Notes: generated by a model not told the origin, from the sequence alone. Shown: positions 1 to 9,399, numbered from the stretch's first letter. The stretch: 64,000 nucleotides of DNA from Actinophytocola sp044466355 (GCF_044466355.1 NZ_JBITMQ010000005.1:310001-374000); one strand, 5' to 3'. Numbers and translations are program-made.

Positions 1-582
1 CATCGTCCCCGGCGCGACGAACGTGTTCGACAGGAACGTCACCGGCCAGACCAGGATCTGCACCGTGACCACGCTCTCCGGCCCCTTGATCGTCAGTCCG
101 AGGTAGATCCCCACCCACAGCAACGCGAACCGCAGCAGGAGCAACAGCCCGACCGCGGCGAGCACCTCGAGCGGGCCCGTGTGCGCCTGCCAGCCGAACA
201 GCAGGCCGGCACCCATGATCACGGCCAGGCCGAGCACCGAGTTCAGCATGTCCGCGCCCGCCCGGCCGGAAACCACCGCGGACGGCGCGATCGGCATCGA
301 GCGGAACCGGTCGGTGACGCCCTTCTGCGCGTCCGTGCTGACCGCGATCATCGTCGCTTCGAGCCCGAACGCCATGGTCATGGCGAACATGCCGGGCAGG
401 ATGAACTCGCGGTACCCGTCGCCGCCGCCCGGGGCCGACATCGCGCCGCCGAACAGGTAGCCGAACATCACGACCATCAGCACCGGGAACAGCAGCCCGA
501 CGATCACCGGACCGGGTTCGCGGGCCCAGTGCATGATGTCGCGGCGGGTGATCGTCCAGCCGTCGGCCATCGCGTACCTCAT
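1..582 (-). CDS. ABC-2 type transporter permease (DrrB-like), C-terminus beyond the window
   Basis: Membrane subunit of an efflux ABC transporter of the daunorubicin-resistance (DrrB) type. The 194 codons in the window start with MRYAMADGWT and give hydrophobic segments at about residues 25-46, 58-80, 100-122 and 135-158. An ABC-2 membrane fold is clear, including a FILPGMF stretch after the first extracellular loop. The start codon overlaps the stop of the ATPase gene (ATGA), so the two are translationally coupled; an in-frame ATG four codons later is possible. The substrate cannot be read from sequence. The gene runs off the left edge. Confidence 0.88.
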   Translation of the reverse strand, partial: MRYAMADGWTITRRDIMHWAREPGPVIVGLLFPVLMVVMFGYLFGGAMSAPGGGDGYREFILPGMFAMTMAFGLEATMIAVSTDAQKGVTDRFRSMPIAPSAVVSGRAGADMLNSVLGLAVIMGAGLLFGWQAHTGPLEVLAAVGLLLLLRFALLWVGIYLGLTIKGPESVVTVQILVWPVTFLSNTFVAPGTM

Positions 583-1529
583 GCGTGCACCTCCTTCTTG
601 ACACCTGTCAGGTGCAGGAACACCTCGTCCAGCGTCGGCCTGCGCAACGCGACGTCCTCGACCGCGAGGCCCGCCTCCCGCAGGGCCCGCACCGCGTCGC
701 CGAGCGCGGCCAGCGGATCGGTCACGGGTGCGCTTACCTGACGGTTGTCAGGATCGGTCTCCGCCGGTGCCCCGGCGATCCGCGACACGACCTCGGCGGC
801 GTCCGGCAGCGCGGACAGGTCGTGGAGGACGACCTCGATCCGGTCGCCGCCCAGTCGGGACTTCAGCGTGGCCGGGCTGCCGGACGCGATCACCCGGCCG
901 TGGTCGACGACCGAGATCGCGCCGGCGAGCTGGTCGGCCTCGTCCAGGTACTGGGTGGTGAGCAGCACCGTCGTGCCCTCGCGGACGAGCGCGCGCACCG
1001 CCTCCCACACCTCGTTGCGGCCACGCGGGTCCAGCCCGGTGGTCGGTTCGTCGAGGAACAGGACGCGGGGCCGCAGGATGAGGCTCGCGGCGAGGTCCAG
1101 CCGCCGCCGCATGCCGCCGGAGAACTGCTTCACCGCCTTGTTGCCCGTGTCCGCGAGGTCGAACTTCTCGAGCAGTTCGGTCGCGCGGGCGCGGGCGTCC
1201 TTCGCGTTCAGGTGGTATAGGCGGCCGAACAGTTCGAGGTTCTGCCGTGCGGACAGGACCTCGTCGACCGCGGCGTTCTGGCCGACCAGCCCGATGTGCG
1301 CACGCACCTGGTCGGCCCGGGTCATGACGTCGAAACCGGCCACCTCGGCGTGGCCGTCGTCGAGTTTCAGCAGCGTGGTGAGGATGCGGACGGCGGTGGT
1401 CTTGCCGGCGCCGTTCGGACCGAGCACCCCGTGCACGGCCCCGGCCTCGACGGTCAGGTCCAACCCGTCGAGCGCTGTCTTGTCACCGAACCGCTTGCGC
1501 AGTCCCTCGGCGACGATGGTCGGGCTCAC
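579..1529 (-). CDS. ABC transporter ATP-binding protein, daunorubicin-resistance (DrrA) type
   Basis: 316-residue ATPase that powers the permease encoded just downstream. Walker A GPNGAGKTT is at about residue 39, signature FSGGMRRRLDLAAS at about 136, Walker B VLFLDEPTTGLD at about 156, and an H-loop-like LLTTQ follows. The C-terminal extension after residue 220 is typical of DrrA proteins. It is divergent from the TetR gene at 1612, and two palindromes lie between them, so exporter and regulator probably form a drug-responsive unit. The substrate is unknown; antibiotic or membrane-active compound export is the family precedent. Confidence 0.93.
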   Translation of the reverse strand: MSPTIVAEGLRKRFGDKTALDGLDLTVEAGAVHGVLGPNGAGKTTAVRILTTLLKLDDGHAEVAGFDVMTRADQVRAHIGLVGQNAAVDEVLSARQNLELFGRLYHLNAKDARARATELLEKFDLADTGNKAVKQFSGGMRRRLDLAASLILRPRVLFLDEPTTGLDPRGRNEVWEAVRALVREGTTVLLTTQYLDEADQLAGAISVVDHGRVIASGSPATLKSRLGGDRIEVVLHDLSALPDAAEVVSRIAGAPAETDPDNRQVSAPVTDPLAALGDAVRALREAGLAVEDVALRRPTLDEVFLHLTGVKKEVHA

Positions 1530-1544
1530 CAGTCATCTCCTTGT

Positions 1545-1590
1545 CGTACGTTGTACGGAGTTTGGATGGACGCTACCGTACATCGTACGG
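1545..1590. promoter_or_regulatory. Two palindromic TetR-type operators in the drrA/tetR divergent promoter
   Basis: CGTAC-GTT-GTACG at 1545-1557 and CCGTAC-ATC-GTACGG at 1576-1590 are perfect inverted repeats with 3-bp centres. Their centres are 32 bp apart, about three helical turns. Both lie in the 82-bp gap between divergent genes, the expected place for TetR-family autoregulation plus exporter control. Binding by the 1612 product is inferred. Confidence 0.75.
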
Positions 1591-1611
1591 AGATTCTAGG
1601 ATGTTACGGCG

Positions 1612-2409
1612 ATGGCGAAGAAAAATGACGAGACCAGGCACTACGGCGGCCGCGGCGACCCGGTGCGCAGCATGGAGCTGCTGTGGGGGCTCGGTCAGGC
1701 CCCCCGTTCACGCGGCCCGAAGCAGGGCCTGACGGTGGAGCGGATCGTGCAGGCGGGCATCGAGATCGCCGACGCCGAGGGCCTGGCCGCGGTGTCCATG
1801 CGCCGCGTCGCCGACCGGCTGGCCGTCGGCACCATGTCCCTCTATACCTACGTGCCGTCGAAGGCCGAGCTGGTCGACGTGATGTTCGACCGCGCGATCG
1901 GGTCGGCCGCACGCCCGGAGGTCGAGGGCGGTTGGCGGGAGAAGCTGACGGCAATCGCGCGGTCGGCCTGGGACCTCTACCTGCGCCACCCCTGGTTGCT
2001 GCAGGTCATGGCCATGTCGCGACCACCGCTGGGCCCGAACAGCATCGCCGACTACGACCACCAGCTACGCGCCGTCGACGGCATCGGCCTGACCGAGCTG
2101 GAGATGGACTCGGTGGTCGGCATGGTCGGCGTGTACGTACAGGGCGCGGCTCGCGCGGCGGTGGAGGCCGCGTCGTCCGTGCAGGCCACCGGCCAGACCG
2201 ACGACGAGTGGTGGTCGGTCTACGCCCCACTGCTGGAAAAGGTCTTCGACGCGGAGAAGTACCCGGTGGCAGCCCGAGTCGGCGCGATAGCCGGCGAGAC
2301 CTACCAGTCCGCCTACGACGCAAGACACGGCTTCGAGTTCGGCCTGGCCCGCATCCTGGACGGCGTGGAATCCCTGATCACCTCCCGCAAACCACACCCC
2401 CAGCCATAA
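1612..2409 (+). CDS. TetR/AcrR family transcriptional regulator
   Basis: 265-residue repressor-like protein. The N-terminal helix-turn-helix is at about residues 40-85 (GIEIADAEGLAAVSMRRVAD then LAVGTMSLYTYVPSKAEL). A larger ligand-binding domain of the TetR_C type follows. The opening 35 residues, rich in charged residues and with a GLGQAPRSRGPKQGL stretch, are typical of this actinobacterial subfamily. The ATG lies 21 bp past the second palindrome. It is divergent from drrAB-like genes, so it probably represses them and itself until it binds a small molecule. The stop is followed immediately by a repeat element. Confidence 0.92.
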   Translation: MAKKNDETRHYGGRGDPVRSMELLWGLGQAPRSRGPKQGLTVERIVQAGIEIADAEGLAAVSMRRVADRLAVGTMSLYTYVPSKAELVDVMFDRAIGSAARPEVEGGWREKLTAIARSAWDLYLRHPWLLQVMAMSRPPLGPNSIADYDHQLRAVDGIGLTELEMDSVVGMVGVYVQGAARAAVEAASSVQATGQTDDEWWSVYAPLLEKVFDAEKYPVAARVGAIAGETYQSAYDARHGFEFGLARILDGVESLITSRKPHPQP

Positions 2410-2418
2410 CAAGCCACA

Positions 2419-2775
2419 CCCGAAAACACCGCGAGTCACGCGCCAGAACACGGCGAGTCGCGCGCCAGAACACGGCGAGTCGCGCGCGAGAACACGGCGA
2501 GTCGCGCGCGCAAACACGGCGAGTCGCGCGCGCAAACACGGCGAGTCGCGCGCGAGAACACGGCGAGTCGCGCGCGCAAACACGGCGAGTCGCGCGCGCA
2601 AACACGGCGAGTCGCGCGCTCGGACACACTGAGTTGTGCGTTTCGTGCAGACGCCCCGAGCAGGACCTGCACGAAAACGGAACTCGTGGTGTCCGAGCGC
2701 GTGACTCGCCATGTCTGGGAGCGTGACTCGCTGTGTTCGGGGGCGCGACTCGCGGGGTTCCGCCTTTTGGTTGAT
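2419..2775. repeat. Intergenic inverted-repeat element R1 (22-bp units, 9 left and 3 right)
   Basis: Nine tandem 22-bp units start at 2431. Each is GCGAGTCGCGCGC followed by a variable dinucleotide and RAACACG. A palindromic core follows (GAGTTGTGCGTTTCGTGCAG, then CTGCACGAAAACGGAACTC). Three units in the opposite orientation (GCGCGACTCGC type) end near 2770. Very long hairpins can form. It sits between the tetR stop and the BASS gene. Related elements are at 6038, 10846 and 18170. Long reading frames through it are a by-product of the 22-bp repeat and not genes. Confidence 0.9.
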
Positions 2776-2809
2776 TGTCACTTTGTCCGTTTGGTGTGAC
2801 TCTCCGGCA

Positions 2810-3688
2810 ATGAACTCGTCGACGGCGACGACGGTCTTCCTGCCGGTCGCGCTCGGGATCGTGATGTTGGGGCTGGGCCTGTCGCTCACCGTCGCCGACT
2901 TCACCCGGGTCGTGCGGTATCCGAAGGCCACGATCGTGGCACTCACGTGCCAGATACTCGTGCTGCCCGCGATCTGCCTCGGGCTCGTGCTGCTCTTCGA
3001 GCTCGAACCCGTGCTCGCCGTCGGCATGATGCTGCTCGCCGCCTCGCCGGGTGGGACCACCGCGAACCTGTTCAGCCACCTCGCCCGCGGCGACGTGGCG
3101 CTGAACATCACGCTGACCGCGATCAACTCGGTACTCGCCGTGGTGACGCTCCCGATCGTGGTGAACCTCGCGCTCGCCGGGTTCCTCGACGGCGACGACG
3201 CGATCGGTCTACAGCCCGCCAAGGTGCTCCAGGTCTTCGCGATCGTGCTCGTGCCGGTCGCGATCGGGATGCTGATCCACCGCAAGGCGCCGGCGTTCAC
3301 CGAACGCATGCGTGTGCCGGTCAAGATCGCCTCGATCGTGGTGCTCGTCGCGGTGATCCTGGTCGCGGTCTGGCAGGAGCGGGAGAACGTGCTGGGCTAC
3401 CTCCAGGACGTGGGCCTCGTCGCACTGCTGCTGTGCGTGTTGAGCCTCACGATCGGCTACCTCGTGCCCCGCGCCGCCAAGATCGAGAAGCGGCAGTCGA
3501 TCGCGTCCGCGTTCGAGATCGGCGTGCACAACTCGACCCTCGCGATCACGATCGCGCTGTCCCCGTCGTTGCTGAACAGCGCGGAGATGGCGGTCCCGGC
3601 CGCGGTTTACGGCCTCCTGGTGTTCCTGCCCGCGGGTGTGCTCGCCGCCCTGTTCGCGCGTGATCGGGAACCGGCACCGATCCAGTAG
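2810..3688 (+). CDS. Bile acid:sodium symporter (BASS) family transporter
   Basis: 292-residue integral membrane protein with about nine to ten hydrophobic segments. It carries the BASS signatures LAASPGGTTANLFSHLARGD (residues about 81-100) and FEIGVHNSTLAITIALS (about 238-254), which surround the substrate and Na+ site. The ATG at 2810 is chosen because translation upstream would run into the 22-bp repeat array; the resulting length is normal for the family. It stands alone between a repeat element and the Fe-S oxidoreductase. Bile acids are unlikely in a soil actinomycete; an organic anion such as a keto acid or pantoate is more plausible. Confidence 0.88.
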   Translation: MNSSTATTVFLPVALGIVMLGLGLSLTVADFTRVVRYPKATIVALTCQILVLPAICLGLVLLFELEPVLAVGMMLLAASPGGTTANLFSHLARGDVALNITLTAINSVLAVVTLPIVVNLALAGFLDGDDAIGLQPAKVLQVFAIVLVPVAIGMLIHRKAPAFTERMRVPVKIASIVVLVAVILVAVWQERENVLGYLQDVGLVALLLCVLSLTIGYLVPRAAKIEKRQSIASAFEIGVHNSTLAITIALSPSLLNSAEMAVPAAVYGLLVFLPAGVLAALFARDREPAPIQ

Positions 3689-3814
3689 GCGGCAAACGTC
3701 ACAACCCCGTTGCGCGACTCGCGACGCAATCGGAAATACTGGCGAGTAACAAGTAAGACTGACAACCTTGCAAGCCAGTCTTGGTCGTCACTGTCGCCGG
3801 AGGCGGGATAGCTC

Positions 3815-6037
3815 GTGGTCGTTCGACTCATTCTCGGACTGCTGATCACCGTCGTGGTGCTCGGGCTGGCCGCACGTCGTGCCAAGTTCCTCTACGAACT
3901 GATCAAGTCCGGTCAGCCCGTCGACCGCTTCGACCACCTCGGCGCCCGCCTGTGGGCCCAGGTCAAGGAGGTCTTCGGCCAGCGCAAACTGCTCAAGTGG
4001 TCGATCCCCGGCCTCGCCCACGCGTTCACCTTCTGGGGCTTCGTCCTGCTCCTGTCGGTCTACCTCGAGGCCTACGGCGCGCTGTTCGACCACGACTTCC
4101 ACATCCCGCTGATCGGCCGCTGGTCCGTGCTCGGCTTCGCGCAGGACCTCATCGCCGTGCTGGTCGCGGTGTCGCTGGGCGCGTTCGCGATCATCCGCCT
4201 GCGCAACGACCCGGAACGCAAGCAGCGCAAGTCCCGCTTCTACGGCTCGCACACCGGCGGGGCGTGGCTGATCCTGTTCATGATCTTCAACGTCGTCTGG
4301 ACGTTGTTCGTGTTCCGGGGCGCGGCCGCCGCGCTGGGCAACTTCCCGTACGACTCGGGTGCCTGGGTCTCGCTCGGTGTCGGTGAGCTGCTCGAACCGC
4401 TCGGCCACACGGCCAACGAGTGGATCGAGTCGATCGCCCTGCTGGCCCACATCGGCGTCGCGCTGTCGTTCCTGCTCATCGTGCTCCACTCGAAGCACCT
4501 GCACATCTTCGTGGCGCCGATCAACGTGTCCACCAAGCGCCTCCCGGACGGTCTCGGCCCGCTGCTGCCGATGGAGTCGAACGGCGAGCCGATCGACTTC
4601 GAGGACCCGGGCGAGGACGACGTCTTCGGTCGCGGCAAGATCGAGGACTTCACGTGGAAGGGCATGCTCGACTTCGCCACCTGCACCGAGTGCGGGCGTT
4701 GCCAGAGCCAGTGCCCCGCGTGGAACACCGGGAAACCGCTCTCCCCGAAGCTCGTGATCATGGACCTGCGCGACCACCTGTTCGCGAAGGCGCCGTACCT
4801 GATCGGCGGGCAGGAGGTGCCCGACCACAGCGACGTCGACGTGCTCGCCCTGGCCGAGGGCAACGGTCACCACGCGGTGCCGGAGTCCGGCTTCGCGCGC
4901 GTCCCCGACTCCGGTCCGGCCCAGGCGGTGCGGCCGCTCGTCGGCACGGCCGAGGTCGGCGGCGTCATCGACCCGGACGTGCTGTGGTCCTGCACCACGT
5001 GCGGTGCGTGCGTCGAGCAGTGCCCGGTGGACATCGAGCACGTCGACCACATCGTCGACATGCGCCGCTACCAGGTCATGATCGAGTCGGAGTTCCCGTC
5101 CGAGCTGGGCACACTGTTCCGCAACCTGGAGAACAAGGGCAACCCGTGGGGCCAGAACAACTCCGCGCGCATGGACTGGGCGAAGGACCTGCCGTTCGAG
5201 GTGCCGGTGTACGACGGCGTGCTCGAGCCGGACGTCGAGTACCTGTACTGGATCGGTTGTGCGGGCTCGTTCGACGACCAGGCCAAGAAGACCGTGCGGG
5301 CCACCGCCGAGCTGCTGCACATCGCGGGTGTCAAGTACGTGGTGCTGGGCAACGAGGAGTCCTGCACCGGTGACCCGGCGCGGCGCGCGGGCAACGAGTT
5401 CCTGTTCCAGATGATGGCGCAGCAGACGGCGGAGATGCTCAACACCGTGTTCGAGGGCCGCGAGCCGGAGAAGCGGAAGATCATCACCACGTGCCCGCAC
5501 TGCATGAACACGCTCGCCCGCGAGTACCCGCAGCTGGAGGGCATGATCCCGTCGTTCGAGGGCACGAACGGGCACTGGGAGGTGCTGCACCACACACAGG
5601 TGCTGAACCGCCTCGTCCGCGACAAGAAGCTGACGCCCGTCAAGCCTCCGGAGGGCAGCACCCCCGTCACCTACCACGACCCCTGCTACCTGGGCCGCCA
5701 CAACAAGGTCTACGAGGCGCCGCGCGACCTGGTCACCGCGACTGGCATGGAGCTGACGGAGATGCCAAGGCACGCCGACCGGTCGCTGTGCTGCGGTGCG
5801 GGTGGCGCGCGGATGTGGATGGAGGAGCACCTCGGCAAGCGCATCAACCTGGAGCGCGTTGACGAGGCCCTGAACACGAACGCCAAGGAGGTCGCGACCG
5901 GCTGCCCGTTCTGCCGCGTCATGATCACCGACGGCCTCGTGCAGCGCCAGAGCGAGGACAAGGGCACCGACGTCCAGGTCCGCGACGTCAGCCAGATGCT
6001 CCTGGAGTCGGTCAAACGCGGCCAACCCACCGCATAA
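3815..6037 (+). CDS. Membrane-anchored (Fe-S)-binding heterodisulfide-reductase-like protein (Rv0338c family)
   Basis: 740-residue redox protein. The N-terminal third holds about five membrane helices resembling the nitrate-reductase gamma/HdrE cytochrome b unit. Two 4Fe-4S motifs follow, CTECGRCQSQCP (about residue 290) and CTTCGACVEQCP (about 395). Two cysteine-rich CCG domains of the GlpC/HdrD type complete it (WIGCAG then CPHCMNTLAREYP; DPCYLGRHN then LCCGAGG). The family transfers electrons between a quinone or thiol partner and Fe-S proteins; its physiological partner is unsettled. GTG start with a GGAGG upstream. The stop is four bases before repeat element R2. Confidence 0.9.
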   Translation: MVVRLILGLLITVVVLGLAARRAKFLYELIKSGQPVDRFDHLGARLWAQVKEVFGQRKLLKWSIPGLAHAFTFWGFVLLLSVYLEAYGALFDHDFHIPLIGRWSVLGFAQDLIAVLVAVSLGAFAIIRLRNDPERKQRKSRFYGSHTGGAWLILFMIFNVVWTLFVFRGAAAALGNFPYDSGAWVSLGVGELLEPLGHTANEWIESIALLAHIGVALSFLLIVLHSKHLHIFVAPINVSTKRLPDGLGPLLPMESNGEPIDFEDPGEDDVFGRGKIEDFTWKGMLDFATCTECGRCQSQCPAWNTGKPLSPKLVIMDLRDHLFAKAPYLIGGQEVPDHSDVDVLALAEGNGHHAVPESGFARVPDSGPAQAVRPLVGTAEVGGVIDPDVLWSCTTCGACVEQCPVDIEHVDHIVDMRRYQVMIESEFPSELGTLFRNLENKGNPWGQNNSARMDWAKDLPFEVPVYDGVLEPDVEYLYWIGCAGSFDDQAKKTVRATAELLHIAGVKYVVLGNEESCTGDPARRAGNEFLFQMMAQQTAEMLNTVFEGREPEKRKIITTCPHCMNTLAREYPQLEGMIPSFEGTNGHWEVLHHTQVLNRLVRDKKLTPVKPPEGSTPVTYHDPCYLGRHNKVYEAPRDLVTATGMELTEMPRHADRSLCCGAGGARMWMEEHLGKRINLERVDEALNTNAKEVATGCPFCRVMITDGLVQRQSEDKGTDVQVRDVSQMLLESVKRGQPTA

Positions 6038-6305
6038 CACCGCGAGTCGCGCGCTCAAACACCGCGAGTCGCGCGCTCAAACACCGCGAGTCGCGCGCTC
6101 AAACACCGCGAGTCGCGCGCTCAAACACCGCGAGTCGCGCTCTCGGACACCGCGAGTCGCGCTCTCGGACACACCGAGTTGTACGTTTCGTGCAGACCTG
6201 TGCCCGCGGGAATCTGCACAGGGACGGAACTCGGTATGCCCGGGAACGCGACTCGCTATGTTTGTGCGCGCGACTTGCGGTGTTCGGGGGCGTGACTCGC
6301 GAGGG
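6038..6305. repeat. Intergenic inverted-repeat element R2 (22-bp units, 6 left and 3 right)
   Basis: Six near-identical 22-bp units (GCGAGTCGCGCGCTCAAACA followed by CC) start at 6042, four bases after the Fe-S oxidoreductase stop. A core follows with GAGTTGTACGTTTCGTGCAG facing GGGACGGAACTCGG. Three opposite units (GCGACTCGC, GCGACTTGC, GTGACTCGC) end by about 6300. Same family as R1, R3 and R4. No coding potential was accepted here. Confidence 0.9.
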
Positions 6306-6355
6306 CTCTAGTCGGATTCGTCCCGGGCTCCGCCACCTGTGCGCACACTGGGTTG

Positions 6356-8236
6356 GTGATCACCGGAGGAGAACCCACGCGACGGGTGCAGCTTGACCGG
6401 GTGGTGATCAGGTTCGCCGGGGACTCGGGTGACGGTATGCAGCTCACCGGTGACCGGTTCACCTCTGAAGCGGCCGCGTTCGGCAACGACCTTGCCACGC
6501 TGCCCAACTTCCCCGCCGAGATCCGCGCACCAGCAGGCACATTGCCCGGCGTGTCGTCGTTCCAGCTGCACTTCGCGGACTACGACATCCTGACCCCGGG
6601 TGACCGGCCGGATGTGCTCGTCGCCATGAACCCGGCGGCGCTCAAGGCCAACATCGGCGACGTGCCGCCCGGCGGGACCCTGCTCGTCAACACGGACGAG
6701 TTCGTCAAGCGCAACCTGAGCAAGGTCGGCTACGACGCGAACCCGCTCGAGGACGGCTCGCTCGCCGCCTACCACGTGCTGCCCGTCGCGATGGCGACGC
6801 TCACCCAGGGTGCGCTCGAGGGCACGGGCCTGTCGAAGAAGGACGCCGAGCGGAGCAAGAACATGTTCGCGCTCGGTCTGTTGTCGTGGATGTACGGCAG
6901 GCCGACCGACCGCACCGAGCGGTTCCTGCGCGAGAAGTTTGCCCGCAAGCCCGACATCGCCGAGGCCAACATCCGCGCGTTCCGGGCGGGCTGGAACTAC
7001 GGCGAGACCACCGAGGCGTTCGCGACCACGTACGAGGTCGCGCCTGCCGAGTTCCCGCCGGGGGAGTACCGGCAGATCACCGGCAACCTCGCCCTGTCGT
7101 ACGGGATCGTCGCGGCCGGACAGTGCGCGAAACTCCCGGTGTTCCTGGGCAGCTACCCGATCACGCCCGCGTCGGACATCCTGCACGAGCTGTCGCAGCA
7201 CAAGCACTTCAACGTGATCACCATGCAGGCGGAGGACGAGATCGCCGGGGTCGGTGCGGCGCTCGGCGCGTCCTACGGCGGCGCGCTCGGGGTCACGACC
7301 ACGTCCGGGCCGGGCATCGCGCTGAAGTCCGAGACCATCGGCCTCGCGGTCATGCAGGAGCTGCCGCTGCTGGTGATCGACGTGCAGCGGGGCGGGCCGT
7401 CGACCGGTCTGCCGACCAAGACCGAGCAGGCCGACCTGCTGCAGGCCCTGCACGGGCGCAACGGCGAGTCACCGGTGCCGGTGCTTGCGCCGCGGTCTCC
7501 CGGCGACTGCTTCGACGTCGTCCTCGACGCGGTTCGGATAGCGCTCTCCTACCGGACGCCAGTGCTGGTCCTCTCGGACGGCGCGATCGCGAACGGGTCG
7601 GAACCGTGGCTGGTCCCGGACGCCGACGAGCTGCCGGACCTGTCGGTGGAGTTCGAGACGGAGCCGAACGCGCCCGACGGCAGCGGCGAGCACTGGCCGT
7701 ACGTCCGCGACCCGGAGACCCTCGCGCGCGCGTGGGCCATCCCGGGCACACCCGGTCTGCAGCACCGCATCGGTGGACTGGAGAAGGCCGACGGCAAGGG
7801 GAACATCTCCTACGACCCGGACAACCACGACCGCATGGTCCGGTTGCGCCAGTCCAAGGTGGATGGCATCGAGGTGCCGGACCTGGTGGTCGAGGACCCG
7901 GGCGGCGGCGCGGACGTGCTGGTGCTGGGCTGGGGTTCGACGTACGGGCCGATCGGCGCCGCGTGCCGCGCGATCCGCAAGCGCGGTCAGCGGATCGCGC
8001 AGGCGCACCTGCGGCATCTCAACCCGTTCCCGGCGAACCTGGGCGAGGTGCTCAAGCGGTACGGCACGGTTGTCGTGCCCGAGATGAACATGGGACAGCT
8101 GGCGCTCCTGTTGCGCGGCAAGTATCTCGTGGACGTGCAGTCGTACACGAAGGTCGCCGGCACGCCGTTCATGGAGTCGGAGCTGGTCGACGTGCTCGAA
8201 CGGTACCTGGGCACAACGCTCGCGGAGGCAGCCTGA
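6356..8236 (+). CDS. korA: 2-oxoacid:ferredoxin oxidoreductase, alpha subunit
   Basis: 626-residue fused gamma/alpha subunit of an oxygen-tolerant 2-oxoglutarate:ferredoxin oxidoreductase. The gamma domain opens with VVIRFAGDSGDGMQLTGDRF. The alpha domain begins near residue 230 (GSYPITPASDILHELS) and includes TTTSGPGIALKSETIGLA. The enzyme oxidatively decarboxylates 2-oxoglutarate to succinyl-CoA, reducing ferredoxin, and can replace the dehydrogenase complex in actinobacteria. The start is uncertain: TTG 6353, GTG 6356 and GTG 6386 are in frame, and the only purine-rich site (GGAGGAG, 6365-6371) precedes the last. It overlaps korB by TGATG. Confidence 0.95.
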   Translation: MITGGEPTRRVQLDRVVIRFAGDSGDGMQLTGDRFTSEAAAFGNDLATLPNFPAEIRAPAGTLPGVSSFQLHFADYDILTPGDRPDVLVAMNPAALKANIGDVPPGGTLLVNTDEFVKRNLSKVGYDANPLEDGSLAAYHVLPVAMATLTQGALEGTGLSKKDAERSKNMFALGLLSWMYGRPTDRTERFLREKFARKPDIAEANIRAFRAGWNYGETTEAFATTYEVAPAEFPPGEYRQITGNLALSYGIVAAGQCAKLPVFLGSYPITPASDILHELSQHKHFNVITMQAEDEIAGVGAALGASYGGALGVTTTSGPGIALKSETIGLAVMQELPLLVIDVQRGGPSTGLPTKTEQADLLQALHGRNGESPVPVLAPRSPGDCFDVVLDAVRIALSYRTPVLVLSDGAIANGSEPWLVPDADELPDLSVEFETEPNAPDGSGEHWPYVRDPETLARAWAIPGTPGLQHRIGGLEKADGKGNISYDPDNHDRMVRLRQSKVDGIEVPDLVVEDPGGGADVLVLGWGSTYGPIGAACRAIRKRGQRIAQAHLRHLNPFPANLGEVLKRYGTVVVPEMNMGQLALLLRGKYLVDVQSYTKVAGTPFMESELVDVLERYLGTTLAEAA

Positions 8237-9249
8237 TGACCACTGTGGACCTGGAGCTGGGGCTCAAGCCGAAGGATTTCAAGTCGGATCAGGAAGTGCG
8301 CTGGTGCCCGGGCTGCGGGGACTACGTGGTGCTCAACGCCATGCAGTCGTTCCTGCCCACCCTCGGCCTCAAACGCGAGAACATCGTGTTCATCTCCGGT
8401 ATCGGGTGCTCCTCACGATTCCCGTACTACATGAACACCTACGGCATGCACTCCATCCACGGCCGCGCCCCCGCCATCGCCACCGGACTCGCGGTCACCC
8501 GACCCGACCTGTCCGTCTGGGTCGTCACCGGCGACGGCGACGCGCTCTCCATCGGCGGCAACCACCTCATCCACGCACTACGCCGCAACGTCAACCTCAA
8601 AATCCTGCTCTTCAACAACCGGATCTACGGCCTCACCAAAGGCCAGTACTCACCCACCTCCGAAACCGGGAAACTCACCAAGTCCACGCCCATGGGCTCG
8701 CTGGACCACCCGTTCAACCCGCTCTCGCTGGCCATCGGCGCCGAAGCCACCTTCGTGGCCCGCACGCTGGACAACGACCGCGCCCAGCTGACCTCGATCC
8801 TCACCGCCGCCGCCCAACACCGCGGCTCGGCACTGGTCGAGATCTACCAGAACTGCCCCATCTTCAACGACGGCGCCTTCGACGTCCTCAAAGAACCCGG
8901 CGAAAAAGAACAACGCCTCATCCCCCTCGAGGACGGCGAACCGGTCCGGTTCGGACCCGAGAGAGCGCTCTCCGTGCTGCGCAACGATCGGGGTGGCCTG
9001 GAGGTCGGACCGTACGACCCGGACCGGGTGGTCGTCCACGACGCGTCGACCGACGACCCGGCGTACGCGTTCGCGCTCTCCCGATTGTCCACACAGGACT
9101 TGCGCTACACGGTCACCGGTGTCTACCGCAACGTCGACCGGCCCGCCTACGACGACCTCGCCCGCGAGCAGGTGCGTACCGCGACCGATGCGAAGCAGGC
9201 CGACCTGCGGTCACTCCTCCGGGGTGCCGACACCTGGACGGTCGGCTGA
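8236..9249 (+). CDS. korB: 2-oxoacid:ferredoxin oxidoreductase, beta subunit
   Basis: 337-residue thiamine-diphosphate-binding partner of KorA. Seen are the Fe-S region WCPGCGDYVV (about residue 22), GIGCSSRFPYY, and the TPP/Mg motif GDGDALSIGGNHLIHALRRN followed by FNNRIYGLTKGQ. The ATG overlaps the korA stop by one base, so the two subunits are coupled. The C-terminal tail (about 60 residues) is less conserved. Its last 39 bp are antisense to a possible small gene at 9211-9399. Base composition of the middle of the gene shows a locally strong C-ending codon bias, with no frame disruption. Confidence 0.95.
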   Translation: MTTVDLELGLKPKDFKSDQEVRWCPGCGDYVVLNAMQSFLPTLGLKRENIVFISGIGCSSRFPYYMNTYGMHSIHGRAPAIATGLAVTRPDLSVWVVTGDGDALSIGGNHLIHALRRNVNLKILLFNNRIYGLTKGQYSPTSETGKLTKSTPMGSLDHPFNPLSLAIGAEATFVARTLDNDRAQLTSILTAAAQHRGSALVEIYQNCPIFNDGAFDVLKEPGEKEQRLIPLEDGEPVRFGPERALSVLRNDRGGLEVGPYDPDRVVVHDASTDDPAYAFALSRLSTQDLRYTVTGVYRNVDRPAYDDLAREQVRTATDAKQADLRSLLRGADTWTVG

Positions 9250-9399
9250 ACAACGCAGCCACACCGGACCGCGCGTACCCGACTCCCACTCGCGGTGCGC
9301 GCGCACGATGAGCGCGTGAAAACGCTTCCGGACTGACGGTCCCGCGTCCACGGTGACCACCGTCGGGGTGAGGCTGCGTGGCACGCCATGATGCGTCAT
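9211..9399 (-). CDS. Possible 62-residue protein of unknown function
   Basis: Short reading frame MTHHGVPRSLTP to GTPEE on the minus strand. It is supported mainly by a textbook Shine-Dalgarno: AAGGAGG five bases before the ATG, inside an otherwise empty 360-bp gap. Its 3' end overlaps the end of korB by 39 bp tail to tail. The protein is basic in the middle (VRKRFHALIVRAHREWE) with no membrane segment or recognised domain. No function is proposed, and it may not be expressed. Confidence 0.4.
   Translation of the reverse strand: MTHHGVPRSLTPTVVTVDAGPSVRKRFHALIVRAHREWESGTRGPVWLRCSADRPGVGTPEE

Noticed and set aside
2065..3324. Long reading frames through repeat R1 (both strands) with repeated RESRA or DSPCL motifs
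   Set aside because: They are produced by a GC-rich 22-bp repeat that is not a multiple of three and lacks stops; no domain, and they overlap real genes.
3788..6058. 756-codon minus-strand frame opposite the Fe-S oxidoreductase
   Set aside because: Composition is the mirror of a high-GC coding strand; the opposite strand has clear Fe-S motifs.
2419..6305. CRISPR-like appearance of the 22-bp arrays
   Set aside because: Units are contiguous with no unique spacers, occur in both orientations around a core, and no cas gene is present.
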